64,000 nt of DNA from BOKZ01 sp040900165 (GCA_040900165.1 JBBDZM010000015.1:1-64000); one strand, 5' to 3'. Counted from the first letter of the stretch, positions 1 to 8,148 are shown. The notes: generated by a model from the letters alone, not told the origin. Numbers and translations are program-made.

Positions 1-603
1 TGGCCGGGCAACAACGAACAGATGGTGCGCTACCACGACGAGGAGTGGGGCGTACCCTGTCACGACGACCGAAAATTGTTTGAGTATATTGTGCTGGACA
101 CGTTCCAAGCCGGCTTGAGCTGGGCGATTGTGCTAAAAAAGCGCGAAGGATTCCGGCAGGCGTTTGAAAACTTTGACCCGACCAAAATTGCCTCGTACGT
201 CATAAATGACGTACAGCGCCTAGAGAATAATCCGGAGATTATTCGCAATAAATTGAAGATTGCGGCGACGGTCACCAACGCCCAGGCATTTCTGAAAATT
301 CAAAAAGAGTTCGGCAGTTTCGATAAATATATTTGGGGCTTCGTTTACTCCGAGCAAAGTCGAGGAGTAAAAGGCCGGGCCTTCGACTCCGCTCAGGCTA
401 AACCAATCGTCAACTCGCCCAAAGAAGACTCCCATATTGCCGCGTCTTCCGAAGAATCCGACGCCATGAGTATTGATTTAAAAAAACGTGGTTTTAAATT
501 TGTCGGCACGACGATTTGCTACGCCTTCATGCAGGGTGCTGGCCTGGTCAACGACCACACCGTAAACTGTTTTCGGTACAATGAGCTGACCAATGGAAAT
601 TAA
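1..603 (+). CDS. tag: DNA-3-methyladenine glycosylase I, 5' end outside window
   Basis: Base-excision repair enzyme that removes 3-methyladenine from alkylated DNA. The reading frame is open from the first base of the window (WPGNNEQMVRYHDEEWG), so the ATG at 22 is internal and the true start lies to the left; the usual N-terminal zinc-binding Cys is therefore not visible. Family hallmarks seen: YHDEEWGVP, the QAGLSW helix, KKRGFKFVGTT and VNDHTVNCF near the C-terminus. Between GFVY and KPIVN about 17 extra residues (SEQSRGVKGRAFDSAQA) are encoded by an imperfect palindromic DNA element absent from typical members. It overlaps msrB by 11 nt, so the two are probably cotranscribed. Identity is secure; activity with the insert is untested. 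Confidence 0.93.
   Translation, partial: WPGNNEQMVRYHDEEWGVPCHDDRKLFEYIVLDTFQAGLSWAIVLKKREGFRQAFENFDPTKIASYVINDVQRLENNPEIIRNKLKIAATVTNAQAFLKIQKEFGSFDKYIWGFVYSEQSRGVKGRAFDSAQAKPIVNSPKEDSHIAASSEESDAMSIDLKKRGFKFVGTTICYAFMQGAGLVNDHTVNCFRYNELTNGN
348..396. repeat. Imperfect palindromic element inserted in frame in tag
   Basis: Left arm carries GAGCAAAGTCGAGG and the right arm, read on the other strand, GAGCGGAGTCGAAGG, separated by about 13 nt. The same core GAGCGAAGTCGAGG occurs in frame in valS at 31151-31170. The element adds about 17 codons without breaking the frame. Confidence 0.6.
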
Positions 604-979
604 AGACGAACAATATTGGAAGGGAAAGTTAACGCCGGAGCAGTACGAAGTGCTACGGATGAAGGCGACAGACGCGCCGTTTTCCGGCGAATTTGTCGAC
701 CATCACGAAGACGGAACGTATGCCTGCGCCGCTTGCGGCAACGTGCTGTTTGAATCAAGCACCAAGTACGACTCCCACTGCGGCTGGCCGAGCTTTTACG
801 ACGCCAAAAAGGGCTCGGTTGAGTTTCATAAAGACGCAACTCATGGCATGACGCGCACCGAAGTAACCTGCGCCCACTGTGGCGGCCATCTTGGCCACAT
901 CTTTGACGATGGCCCCAAGGAGCACGGCGGAGCCCGTTACTGCATTAATTCAACGTCTTTGAGGTTCAAGCACAAGTAA
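593..979 (+). CDS. msrB: Peptide-methionine (R)-S-oxide reductase
   Basis: Reduces methionine-R-sulfoxide in oxidised proteins. The 128-aa protein is full length for a single-domain MsrB. The structural zinc site is intact (Cys45/Cys48 in CAAC and Cys93/Cys96 in CAHC), as is the catalytic Cys117 in RYCINS, with the HCGWPSF substrate loop. No MsrA domain is fused. The ATG lies inside the last codons of tag, which suggests translational coupling in a small repair operon. It converges on the SIMPL gene with no spacer: its stop ends at 979 and that gene ends at 980. Confidence 0.96.
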   Translation: MEIKDEQYWKGKLTPEQYEVLRMKATDAPFSGEFVDHHEDGTYACAACGNVLFESSTKYDSHCGWPSFYDAKKGSVEFHKDATHGMTRTEVTCAHCGGHLGHIFDDGPKEHGGARYCINSTSLRFKHK

Positions 980-1729
980 CTAACGGATTCGGTAGGTAAC
1001 CGATATTTGGTAGGTAACTTCTTGCTCACCGGTTAGTAATTTCGGGCTGGTAGTCTCGGCTAAATCGCGGCTAGACCCTGGCGCGACGCTGTCCTCGCCC
1101 ACCCCAAGCGGAATCACACCGCCCCAGTTTGGCTCGGAGACCTCCACAACTCTACCAACTTTAATCCCCAGCTCTTGGGCGGTTTGTTCGGCCCGGCTTT
1201 TGGCATCGGCCAAAGCCAACCGGCGGGCGTCGCTTTCCAGGTTGCGGCGAGTAGCAGTGGCAAAGTTACTTTGGGGCGACACTCCATAGATGGGATCGGT
1301 TGTTACTAGATAATCCAACGATTCTTGAGCAATTTTCTTATCGTTGGTAATTGCCGTAATACTGAACGTTGCGATAATCTCATCGCTGCCGGAAGATCCT
1401 TCGGCTTTAATGCCGTAGTAATCGCCACTAGAGACGTTGGTTGTAATTTTATTCTCTGGAATCCCCAATGCCACTAATTTTTTGACAACGGCGTTACCTT
1501 TTTTTGAGACTGCTGAAATTGCATCGGTCGAGTTTTTGTTTTTGGCCTGATAGGCCGGATAAAAAGTAAACTCATCGGGAACGGCTTTAACCGTTGCCTG
1601 ACCGGAAACAACAACCGTCCTGCCAGTAACGACATTCCATGGTTGCCAGATAACCAGCATGATTAAAATAATCACTAAGAGCGCTGCCGAAATAAACTTA
1701 TAGTCGAACTTAATTGTTATGGTATTCAT
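980..1729 (-). CDS. SIMPL domain (DUF541) membrane-anchored protein
   Basis: 249 aa with a single N-terminal transmembrane segment (about residues 12-29) and an external SIMPL/DUF541 domain that begins at VVVSGQATVKAVPDEF, the typical opening of the family (G.g.v...PD.a). Family members sit in the periplasm or on the cell surface and have been linked to stress tolerance, but no reaction is known. The start ATG at 1729 lies six bases after a good -10 box, so the mRNA is probably leaderless. Monocistronic on the minus strand. Confidence 0.85.
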   Translation of the reverse strand: MNTITIKFDYKFISAALLVIILIMLVIWQPWNVVTGRTVVVSGQATVKAVPDEFTFYPAYQAKNKNSTDAISAVSKKGNAVVKKLVALGIPENKITTNVSSGDYYGIKAEGSSGSDEIIATFSITAITNDKKIAQESLDYLVTTDPIYGVSPQSNFATATRRNLESDARRLALADAKSRAEQTAQELGIKVGRVVEVSEPNWGGVIPLGVGEDSVAPGSSRDLAETTSPKLLTGEQEVTYQISVTYRIR

Positions 1730-1735
1730 AGGGCA

Positions 1736-1764
1736 ATTAAATGCTGATTTTGGCTATACTGCAA
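1736..1764 (-). promoter_or_regulatory. Promoter for SIMPL gene, predicted leaderless
   Basis: On the minus strand TTGCAG, 17 nt, TTTAAT, then six nt to the ATG at 1729. Transcription would begin at or next to the start codon, leaving no room for a Shine-Dalgarno sequence. Confidence 0.6.
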
Positions 1765-1823
1765 GACTTTGTCGACCTCCCGACACTCAGAAGCAATCCC
1801 AGTTAGCCCGGAAGCGCTTGTTG

Positions 1824-1854
1824 TATAAAAAGTTCCCCCTTGCTTGGGGGAACT
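1824..1854 (-). terminator. Intrinsic terminator after the orphan gene
   Basis: On the minus strand a perfect 9-bp stem AGTTCCCCC/GGGGGAACT with a 6-nt loop is followed by TTTTATA. It lies just after the stop of the 1861-2496 gene. Confidence 0.85.
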
Positions 1855-1860
1855 GTGGAA

Positions 1861-2496
1861 TTAGGCGCTTTGCCTGATTGGTTTCTTGACTGGCTGCGGC
1901 AAGAATTGCCAGGGCAAGAGCTTGTGCCGTCTTACCATTTCGGAATCCAACGGCGGGATGCCGTATGTCATGAAAAGGTCTGGCGGAGCGTCAGCGATCG
2001 TACCCATGAAGAAGTGTCTTCCTAGGTAGCGACCGTTCCCACGAGCCGCTAACTCAAGCTCCTTTGACGGCTCACTAAGAAATGAGCACTGATGCGGAAC
2101 CTGATACCAGTGGAAGACCTTTTCATCATATGCGTCGCTGCCTTGTCTATATTCTCTCGCCGAAACCTCAGGGTGATGGATGGTGTGGGGGTGAAACATC
2201 ACCGCATGGCCTTGGTAGGGAACGAGCGCTTGGCACTTCGGGCAATAGCCCTTGCCCTCCTTCTCGAGCAAGCTTATCAAAGCAGAGCAACAGGTTAGGA
2301 TGTAGGAGCGCTCAGACTCCTTCAGATTATTTTGTCGCTCCGTAATGGTTCCACGAGCCGCTTCCAGTCGTGTCTCGAGCAAGTCAATATCAGCCGTCGT
2401 TTTCGCCACTCTGCCTCGGTTAAAGTCAAGGTTCTTGATGGCATTCTCGACTATCTTTGGGGTGCCCATCAACAGGGCGGGTTGCTGTATCATCAT
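1861..2496 (-). CDS. Hypothetical protein with CPKC motif
   Basis: Not recognised. The frame extends to a TTG at 2568, but that codon lies inside the -35 box of a clear promoter, so the start is one of two adjacent ATGs (2496 or 2493), giving about 211 aa. The product is soluble, with a charged helical segment rich in Leu/Glu/Arg in the first third (possible coiled coil), then YCPKC and a later HQC that could bind a metal, followed by a His/Trp/Tyr-rich C-terminal half. No signal peptide or membrane segment. It has its own promoter and terminator and is flanked by unrelated genes, so it is a stand-alone unit, possibly acquired. Confidence 0.6.
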   Translation of the reverse strand: MMIQQPALLMGTPKIVENAIKNLDFNRGRVAKTTADIDLLETRLEAARGTITERQNNLKESERSYILTCCSALISLLEKEGKGYCPKCQALVPYQGHAVMFHPHTIHHPEVSAREYRQGSDAYDEKVFHWYQVPHQCSFLSEPSKELELAARGNGRYLGRHFFMGTIADAPPDLFMTYGIPPLDSEMVRRHKLLPWQFLPQPVKKPIRQSA

Positions 2497-2539
2497 ATTG
2501 GTTATCCAGTGTGTTAATGGGCAATAACACCACGGCCAG

Positions 2540-2568
2540 AATATAGTAGAAACCCCTTGCTGAGTCAA
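2540..2568 (-). promoter_or_regulatory. Sigma70-type promoter of the orphan gene
   Basis: Minus strand TTGACT, exactly 17 nt, TATATT. This fixes the gene start downstream at 2496. The leader contains the inverted repeat GTGTTA/TAACAC. Confidence 0.8.
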
Positions 2569-2580
2569 CGTAATAAAGAC

Positions 2581-4947
2581 CTATTCCCCGATCACGTGGT
2601 TCAGGAGTAGTTTTTTCTCAACGGAGGCAATCAGTTTTCGGGTAGAGACGGCAACATCGGGGGCAACGGAGACAGACGTGGTGCCGGCTTTAACCATTGC
2701 CTCGGTAATCTCTGGGTAAACGCTTGGCGCCTGGCCACAAATTGAACAAGTGATGTGATGCTTGCGGCAGGTCCGGACCACGTGAAGAATCGAGTTTAAA
2801 ACGGCCGGATAGCGTTCGTCGAACTCGCTAGCCAGCTTGGCCGAATCCCGGTCAATCCCTAACGTTAGCTGGGTAAGATCGTTTGAGCCGATCGACACGC
2901 CATCGATACCTTCTTCGATATAGCGCTCTAGCTCCAAAACTGTCGAGGGAACCTCAACCATTATCCATAGCTTAAAGTCCTGGCTCTGTCGCAACCCATT
3001 TTGGTGCATTAAATCGCGGACTTTAACAAACTCGTCGAGCGTCCGGACAAACGGGATCATGACGTGGAGATTCTTGAGATCCATCGCATCGCGAACTTGT
3101 TTAATCGCCTCTATTTCTAGAGCAAATTCATCCGGTTCGGCGATATAACGACTAGCGCCACGATAGCCAATCATTGGGTTACTTTCTTGTTGCTCATACT
3201 TAGCTCCGCCCTTTAGCGATTTGTACTCGTTGGTTTTGAAATCGGTGAACCGGTAAACCACCGGCCGCGGGTTAAAGGCCTGGGCGATAGTGCCGATACC
3301 TTGGGAGAGTTTTTGGACGTATTCTTTTTCCCGGCCGGCCGCAATCATTGAGCGAGGATGTTCACCAATCCCAGCCACAATAAACTCCGCTCGCAGCAGG
3401 CCAACGCCGTCGACCGGTAACTGGGCGTACTCGTCGGCTTTTTCGGGTTCGGCCAAGTTCAAATACACTTTGGTAGCGGTAACGGGGACGGTAGTAATAA
3501 TCCCACCAGCCATCGTCGCTTTCACTGGATGAGCTGGCGCATCGGTGTGGGTTGGGGAGCTAACTTTACCCTTATATATTTTGCCGGCTGCCCCATCGAC
3601 AGTAACGACTTGGCCGGTTTTAAGCACGTGGGTGGCGGTGCCGGTACCGACCACACAGGGGATTCCCAGCTCTCGGGAGACAATGGCAGCGTGGCTGGTC
3701 CGCCCACCGGTATCGGTGACAATCGCAGCGGCTCGGCGCATCGCCGGCACGTAGTCGGGGCTAGTCATTTCCGTAACCAAGACGTCCCCTTTCTCGACTT
3801 TGTCGATTTCTTTGGGATTATGGATAACTTTAACCGGTCCCGAAGCCGAGCCAACCGAGGCGGCCGCCCCAGAAACAATGATTTCCGGGTTGTTAGTGTC
3901 GCTGTCATTATTAACCTCTTTTACCGGCTCATTTTCCTTCCCTTGGCTAGATTCAAGATTCATGAATCGTGAATCGTGATTCTTCTTCATCGTAGTTACT
4001 GGTCGGGCCTGCACCATATAGAAGCTGCCCCCCTCCAAAGCCCACTCGGTGTCTTGCGGCTTGCCGTAGTGCTTCTCCACTTGGGCGCCGATTTTGGAGA
4101 GCGAAATAATCTGTTCGTCGGTTAATTTCTGGGATTTTTTCTCCTGATCAGTCAGGGAAACGTGTTCGTTGTTGCCGGCGCTGTTGCGGATAATTTTCCA
4201 CTCCTGTGCTCCAATTTCTTTGGAGATAATTTCCATTTTTGCCTTATCGACGGTGTAGTGATCGGGGGTAACCGAACCGGAGACGATCGCCTCGCCCAAA
4301 CCGAGACCGGCATCAATAACGATTTTCGAGTCGTCGGAGTTGACCGGGTCGACAGTAAACATTATCCCCGACACCTCGCTCTGAACCATCCGCTGGACCG
4401 GCACGGCAATGCCGACTTTCAGATGATCGAATTTGTTAACAGTTCGGTAGTAAATCGCCCGGGCTTCAAATAACGACGCCCAGCACTCCCTGACCGCTTT
4501 GATCAGCTTATTTTTACCTTCGATATTGAGAAACGTTGCTTGTTGGCCAGCAAACGACGCATCCGGCAGGTCCTCGGCCGTTGCGCTCGAGCGAACCGCC
4601 ACCGGCCCTTCGTGCATTTCTTGGTAGGCCGTCTCAATTTCCTTCACCAACGTTGCTGGGAGATCTCGTTCTTTAATGGCTTTCTGGACGTGTTCGGCGA
4701 TATCGTTAAGTTTCTTGGAATCTTCCGGGTCAATCCCCTTGGTTTCTTTGGCAATAAACCGATCAATCCCATTTTCGCGGATAAATTTATAGTAGGCTTG
4801 GGCGGTAATAATAAAGCCCGGTGGCACCGGCAGTTTCGCCCGAGTCATCTCCCCGAGATTAGCTCCTTTGCCACCGACTAAAGGAATATCGTCCTTAGAA
4901 ATTTCGGCAAACCAAACCAAATCCGCCTGTTTTTTCCCTCCAAACAT
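2581..4947 (-). CDS. ppsA: Phosphoenolpyruvate synthase
   Basis: Converts pyruvate, ATP and water to PEP, AMP and phosphate (gluconeogenesis/C3 node). Three domains in order over 788 aa: ATP-grasp-type nucleotide-binding domain (LVGGKGANLGEM near residue 23, VRSSATAEDLPDASFAGQQ near 118), mobile phosphohistidine domain with catalytic His419 in TDTGGRTSHAA, and the C-terminal PEP/pyruvate barrel (GYRGASR, MVEVPS, GSNDLTQLTLGIDRDS, CGQAPS). The linker between domains 1 and 2 (residues about 320-355) carries a low-complexity insert whose DNA repeats ATGAATCGTGAATCGTGATTC. Likely monocistronic; the -10 box sits seven nt before the ATG. Product is certain; pyruvate phosphate dikinase is excluded by domain order and length. 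Confidence 0.95.
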   Translation of the reverse strand: MFGGKKQADLVWFAEISKDDIPLVGGKGANLGEMTRAKLPVPPGFIITAQAYYKFIRENGIDRFIAKETKGIDPEDSKKLNDIAEHVQKAIKERDLPATLVKEIETAYQEMHEGPVAVRSSATAEDLPDASFAGQQATFLNIEGKNKLIKAVRECWASLFEARAIYYRTVNKFDHLKVGIAVPVQRMVQSEVSGIMFTVDPVNSDDSKIVIDAGLGLGEAIVSGSVTPDHYTVDKAKMEIISKEIGAQEWKIIRNSAGNNEHVSLTDQEKKSQKLTDEQIISLSKIGAQVEKHYGKPQDTEWALEGGSFYMVQARPVTTMKKNHDSRFMNLESSQGKENEPVKEVNNDSDTNNPEIIVSGAAASVGSASGPVKVIHNPKEIDKVEKGDVLVTEMTSPDYVPAMRRAAAIVTDTGGRTSHAAIVSRELGIPCVVGTGTATHVLKTGQVVTVDGAAGKIYKGKVSSPTHTDAPAHPVKATMAGGIITTVPVTATKVYLNLAEPEKADEYAQLPVDGVGLLRAEFIVAGIGEHPRSMIAAGREKEYVQKLSQGIGTIAQAFNPRPVVYRFTDFKTNEYKSLKGGAKYEQQESNPMIGYRGASRYIAEPDEFALEIEAIKQVRDAMDLKNLHVMIPFVRTLDEFVKVRDLMHQNGLRQSQDFKLWIMVEVPSTVLELERYIEEGIDGVSIGSNDLTQLTLGIDRDSAKLASEFDERYPAVLNSILHVVRTCRKHHITCSICGQAPSVYPEITEAMVKAGTTSVSVAPDVAVSTRKLIASVEKKLLLNHVIGE

Positions 4948-4954
4948 TATCTAT

Positions 4955-4983
4955 ATGGTAGTGTTTTTTCGTTCTGTTGGTAA
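4955..4983 (-). promoter_or_regulatory. Candidate ppsA promoter
   Basis: Minus strand TTACCA, 17 nt, TACCAT, then seven nt to the ATG. Both boxes match the sigma70 consensus at four of six positions. If used, the mRNA would have almost no leader. Confidence 0.4.
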
Positions 4984-5046
4984 GGGCTTTTGAGAGCGTT
5001 ACTTTTACTCTAGCTGCTTAAATATGAGCTGTGAATGGGCCGCTGA

Positions 5047-5074
5047 TTGACGGCACGGGATGAAAAATTATCTT
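5047..5074 (+). promoter_or_regulatory. Candidate promoter for the 5086 ORF
   Basis: TTGACG, 16 nt, TATCTT, 11 nt upstream of the ATG at 5086. The -35 is good, the -10 moderate. Confidence 0.4.
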
Positions 5075-5085
5075 CAAATTAGGCT

Positions 5086-5669
5086 ATGTACGTACCTTTT
5101 ATTAAGACTGTGGATGTTCGGATTAGCGATGCTAACCTCGGCGATCAAATTCGGTCGATTGTTACCGATATCGTTGATGCGCTGATTCTTGACCCGTTCC
5201 AAAACCAGTTCAAGTTCCGGCCAGTGATACTGCTTTACGCCAATGATCGCGGCAAAGTCAGGGAGCTGAGAATTGAGCTGGANNNNNNNNNNNNNNNNNN
5301 NNNNNNNNNNNNNNNNNNNNNNNNNNNNNNNNNNNNNNNNNNNNNNNNNNNNNNNNNNNNNNNNNNNNNNNNNNNNNNNNNNTACTGCTTTACGCCAATG
5401 ATCGCGGCAAAGTCAGGGAGCTGAGAATTGAGCTGGATATGCACACTCGCTCCGTCACGGTAGCCAACGTGCGCTGTAGCGGCTGGTATCTCCGACACTT
5501 CCCCAACCGAGTCATTGACGGCCTGCTACCATTGGTCAAATTGGCTCTTGGTCAGTACTCGCTGGAAAGGCCTTGGGAAGATGGAAACTGGGTAATTGAG
5601 ATGGACTTTACCAACCCACTCAGCCAGCCCCGGGCGATCTTTCGTCTCGCCCCAGACCTGGCCGCTTAG
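5086..5669 (+). CDS. Hypothetical protein interrupted by a scaffold gap
   Basis: Not recognised. As written, the frame runs into 100 Ns (5283-5382) and is lost after them. The 55 bases before the gap are repeated exactly after it; removing the Ns and one copy joins the left frame (ending RELRIELD) to the right frame (MHTRSVTVANVRC) without a shift and gives one protein of about 142 aa ending LAPDLAA. The product is soluble, alternating hydrophobic strands and charged residues, with no signal peptide or transmembrane helix. It ends at a strong terminator shared with recX. The single-ORF reading is an inference from the duplicated flanks. Confidence 0.6.
5228..5437. other. Scaffold gap flanked by a 55-bp exact duplicate
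   Basis: 5228-5282 and 5383-5437 are identical over 55 bases on either side of exactly 100 Ns. The round gap length and the frame restoration on collapse point to two overlapping contig ends that were scaffolded rather than merged. Confidence 0.85.
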
Positions 5670-5676
5670 ATATTCG

Positions 5677-5706
5677 GCGCCGCGGCAACGCGGCGCTATT
5701 TCTTTA
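5677..5706. terminator. Bidirectional terminator between the 5086 ORF and recX
   Basis: Perfect 8-bp stem GCGCCGCG/CGCGGCGC with GCAA tetraloop followed by TATTTCTTT on the plus strand. The stem overlaps the recX stop codon, so the minus-strand transcript may end here as well. Confidence 0.8.
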
Positions 5707-6181
5707 AGATCTCCCTTATTACCGCCCCGGGAAAACCCCGCCGTTGGAGCAAGTGAACCGATTTTTCGTAGCGTTTGCGCTCGGTTAGATCCCGCCACTG
5801 ACGCTCTTTACTCTCTAACAGGCTGCGGGCGGCCTCCAGCTCTTGATCCTGCTCAATACCGCCAATCGCTTCGTTAATTAGATCCTTGGGTACCCCTTTT
5901 TGGAGAAGCTCCAGAAAAATCCGATGCCTCCCCCGCCGATAGATTCGAATCTTATCGTGAGTATAATTTTGAGCGTATTTTTGATCGTCGAGCAGGCCGA
6001 TTTTTTCCAATTTCTCAACAGTAGCGACGACCTCATTGTCTTCGTAGCCCTTATCACGTAGTTTAACCAACATATCCCGCTTGGTGCGGGCGCGGTTACG
6101 CAATAAATACAGTGCGTACTGCAAAGGTGGCAATTTCCGGCCTCCGCCTCCGCCAGCCGGCGGATTTAGCGGATAGGCCAT
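5696..6181 (-). CDS. recX: RecX family regulator of RecA
   Basis: Small helical protein that binds RecA filaments and modulates recombinase activity. 161 aa with three-helix repeats: YALYLLRNRARTKRDMLVKL, then KIGLLDDQKYAQNYTHDKI, and a terminal YEKSVHLLQRRGF. Its ATG overlaps the recA stop by one base (TAATG), so the two are translationally coupled. The N-terminus contains NPPAGGGGGRKLP, encoded by a Gly/Pro-rich palindromic repeat (core CCGCCAGCCGGCGGA) that looks like an in-frame insertion; the family core starts right after it. Confidence 0.93.
   Translation of the reverse strand: MAYPLNPPAGGGGGRKLPPLQYALYLLRNRARTKRDMLVKLRDKGYEDNEVVATVEKLEKIGLLDDQKYAQNYTHDKIRIYRRGRHRIFLELLQKGVPKDLINEAIGGIEQDQELEAARSLLESKERQWRDLTERKRYEKSVHLLQRRGFPGAVIREILKK
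6137..6168. repeat. CCGCCAGCCGGCGGA-type palindrome inside recX
   Basis: The core CCGCCAGCCGGCGG is a near-perfect palindrome. Related cores occur in frame in the FemAB gene (27257-27285) and in the VirB4 gene (40004-40018). Confidence 0.55.
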
Positions 6182-7224
6182 TATTCTTCGGCCAGAGGAA
6201 TACCGAGCGGTCCTTTAGCGGCTAACTCCCGGATTTTTTTGTCCATTTCGGCGGCTAGCTTGGTATCGCCTTTAAGGAAAGCTTTGGCAGCCTCCCGTCC
6301 CTGCCCAAGCTTCTGTTCCCCATATTGGAACCACGATCCACTCCTATCAATCAGGCCGGCTTTAACGCCGAGGTCGAGTAGATCGCCCTCTTTAGATATA
6401 CCGGAATCAAACATTAAATCAAACTCGGCCACCCGAAACGGCGGGGCGATTTTATTCTTGACAATTTTTACCCTGACCCTGTTGCCAATCGGCGTTTCGC
6501 CGTCTTTAATCTGCTCACTGCGACGGATATCCAGCCGAACTGACGCGTAAAATTTAAGGGCGTTACCGCCGGAAGTAGTTTCGGGGTTACCGAACATTAC
6601 GCCAATTTTCATCCGGATTTGGTTAATAAAAATCAACGTCGCTTTCGATTTGGAGACGGCGCCGGTCAGCTTGCGCAGAGCCTGGCTCATCAAGCGGGCC
6701 TGGACGCCAACCATCGCATCGCCCATCTCACCCTCAATCTCCGCCCTTGGCACCAAGGCGGCTACCGAGTCAACTACGACCACATCGACAGCATTGGAAC
6801 GAATTAGTGTTTCAACAATCTCCAAGGCCTGCTCGCCGGTATCGGGCTGGGAAATGAGCAGGTTCTCCAAATCCACCCCCAGTTTGGCGGCGTAACTTGG
6901 TTCGAAAGCGTGCTCGGCGTCAACTAAAGCGCCCAAGCCACCGCGCTGTTGGGCGGAAGCAATCGCCGAAAGGGCCAAGGAAGTTTTGCCGGAAGACTCT
7001 GGACCGTAGATTTCAACAATCCGGCCCCGGGGAAAGCCACCGGCACCGAGGGCAACGTCTAGCGACAAAGAGCCGGTCGGGATCGTTTCAATATTCAGAT
7101 GAGTCTGCTCCCCAAGTTTCATAATCGAGCCAGCACCGAACTGTTTTTCGATTTGCGCCAGAGCCGATTGGAGGGCCTCTTCGCGGCCGGGATTAGCGGG
7201 AAAATTTTTTGGTTGCTTTGCCAT
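6181..7224 (-). CDS. recA: Recombinase A
   Basis: ATP-dependent strand-exchange protein of homologous recombination and SOS signalling. From the ATG at 7224 the protein has 347 aa, normal for RecA. Walker A GPESSGKT is at residues 74-81, Walker B VVVVDSVAALVP follows, and the L2-type segment (IFINQIR...GNPETTSGGNALKFYASVR) is intact. The frame extends to a TTG at 7263, but the ATG is preceded by AGAAAGGTA, a reasonable ribosome site, and matches the usual RecA N-terminus. It lies between the RodZ-like gene and recX in one minus-strand run; no LexA-like box was recognised upstream. Confidence 0.98.
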   Translation of the reverse strand: MAKQPKNFPANPGREEALQSALAQIEKQFGAGSIMKLGEQTHLNIETIPTGSLSLDVALGAGGFPRGRIVEIYGPESSGKTSLALSAIASAQQRGGLGALVDAEHAFEPSYAAKLGVDLENLLISQPDTGEQALEIVETLIRSNAVDVVVVDSVAALVPRAEIEGEMGDAMVGVQARLMSQALRKLTGAVSKSKATLIFINQIRMKIGVMFGNPETTSGGNALKFYASVRLDIRRSEQIKDGETPIGNRVRVKIVKNKIAPPFRVAEFDLMFDSGISKEGDLLDLGVKAGLIDRSGSWFQYGEQKLGQGREAAKAFLKGDTKLAAEMDKKIRELAAKGPLGIPLAEE

Positions 7225-7271
7225 GTCTTTTACCTTTCTAATGGCCAAAGACTGTTTTGGCAAGGGCTTAT

Positions 7272-7994
7272 TTAATTAACTGGTTTAGTAGAGTTGGCCT
7301 TGGCGAGATCTTGTTTGTAGAGCACCTTAACTGTTAGACGAGATTCCTTATCGGCCCGATTCGTTGACTGGACAACTATCTGATTAATCCCGGGGGAGAG
7401 CTGGACGTCTTGAGAAAAATCGCCAGCGGCCGAGACAAAAATCGACTCCGAATTCATCGAGACAACTGCCCCCTCGGAGGTCCTGCCGGCTAAAACAACG
7501 GTGTCTTTATTGCTGGTAAACTCGGTCGGAACATTGGTGATCTCAAGCATCGGCGGCTCGGCAAATTTTCTGACCTGAAAGATTATATAACCGGATATTC
7601 CACCAAAGATTGCCAGCATCCCCACGATACTCAGTAACTTGGGGGTAACGAGAAAATTCCAATCGCCGACCCGGCGGGGCCGCAGTTGGGTAGTATTACT
7701 GCCCACTAGCGACATACTCCGTTCGGAGCGCTCTAGGCGATAAAGTTGGACAACTCTCTCTGGATTTAATTTTAGAAACTCGGCGTAACAGCGCACGTAG
7801 CCGATATTATAGGCCTCGGCCGGCATTTGGTCGTAACGACCACCTTCCAGGGCTAATAGATACTTGGCAGACACTTTGGTCTGTTCCTCGGCTTGTTCAA
7901 TTGTAAAGTTGGCTTTGGTCCGAGCGGTCTTAAGAATCGCTCCTAACGAACGCTTTTTGCCACCGATTTTTTTGGTCACAAAACCAGCCGTCAT
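7272..7994 (-). CDS. RodZ-like HTH membrane protein
   Basis: 240 aa. An N-terminal helix-turn-helix of the RodZ/HTH_25 type spans about residues 15-88 (LKTARTKANFTIEQAEEQT...YLLALEGGRYDQMP), followed by a basic linker, one transmembrane helix (about 118-140) and an external beta-rich domain of roughly 90 aa. In rod-shaped bacteria RodZ links MreB to the cell wall machinery; no mreB is in the window, so a role in envelope organisation is only inferred. Upstream of recA, with 154 nt to ftsK, where a weak TTGACG-containing promoter could lie. Confidence 0.8.
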   Translation of the reverse strand: MTAGFVTKKIGGKKRSLGAILKTARTKANFTIEQAEEQTKVSAKYLLALEGGRYDQMPAEAYNIGYVRCYAEFLKLNPERVVQLYRLERSERSMSLVGSNTTQLRPRRVGDWNFLVTPKLLSIVGMLAIFGGISGYIIFQVRKFAEPPMLEITNVPTEFTSNKDTVVLAGRTSEGAVVSMNSESIFVSAAGDFSQDVQLSPGINQIVVQSTNRADKESRLTVKVLYKQDLAKANSTKPVN

Positions 7995-8148
7995 CGGTTG
8001 GACAGGTGGGACACACAGTAAAGGGAAGCGAGCACTCTCATCCTGTACTATTTACGCTACGCCAAAAAAAATAGAGCGTCAAACCCTAATACTTACGAAC
8101 GCTTTGCGACACCATATTTATTATCTTTTAGTTATTATCTGGAGTTAC

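Noticed and set aside
5086..5424. Separate short ORF ending after the N run
   Set aside because: The C-terminal residues come from the duplicated flank read in another frame; merging the copies gives one continuous gene.
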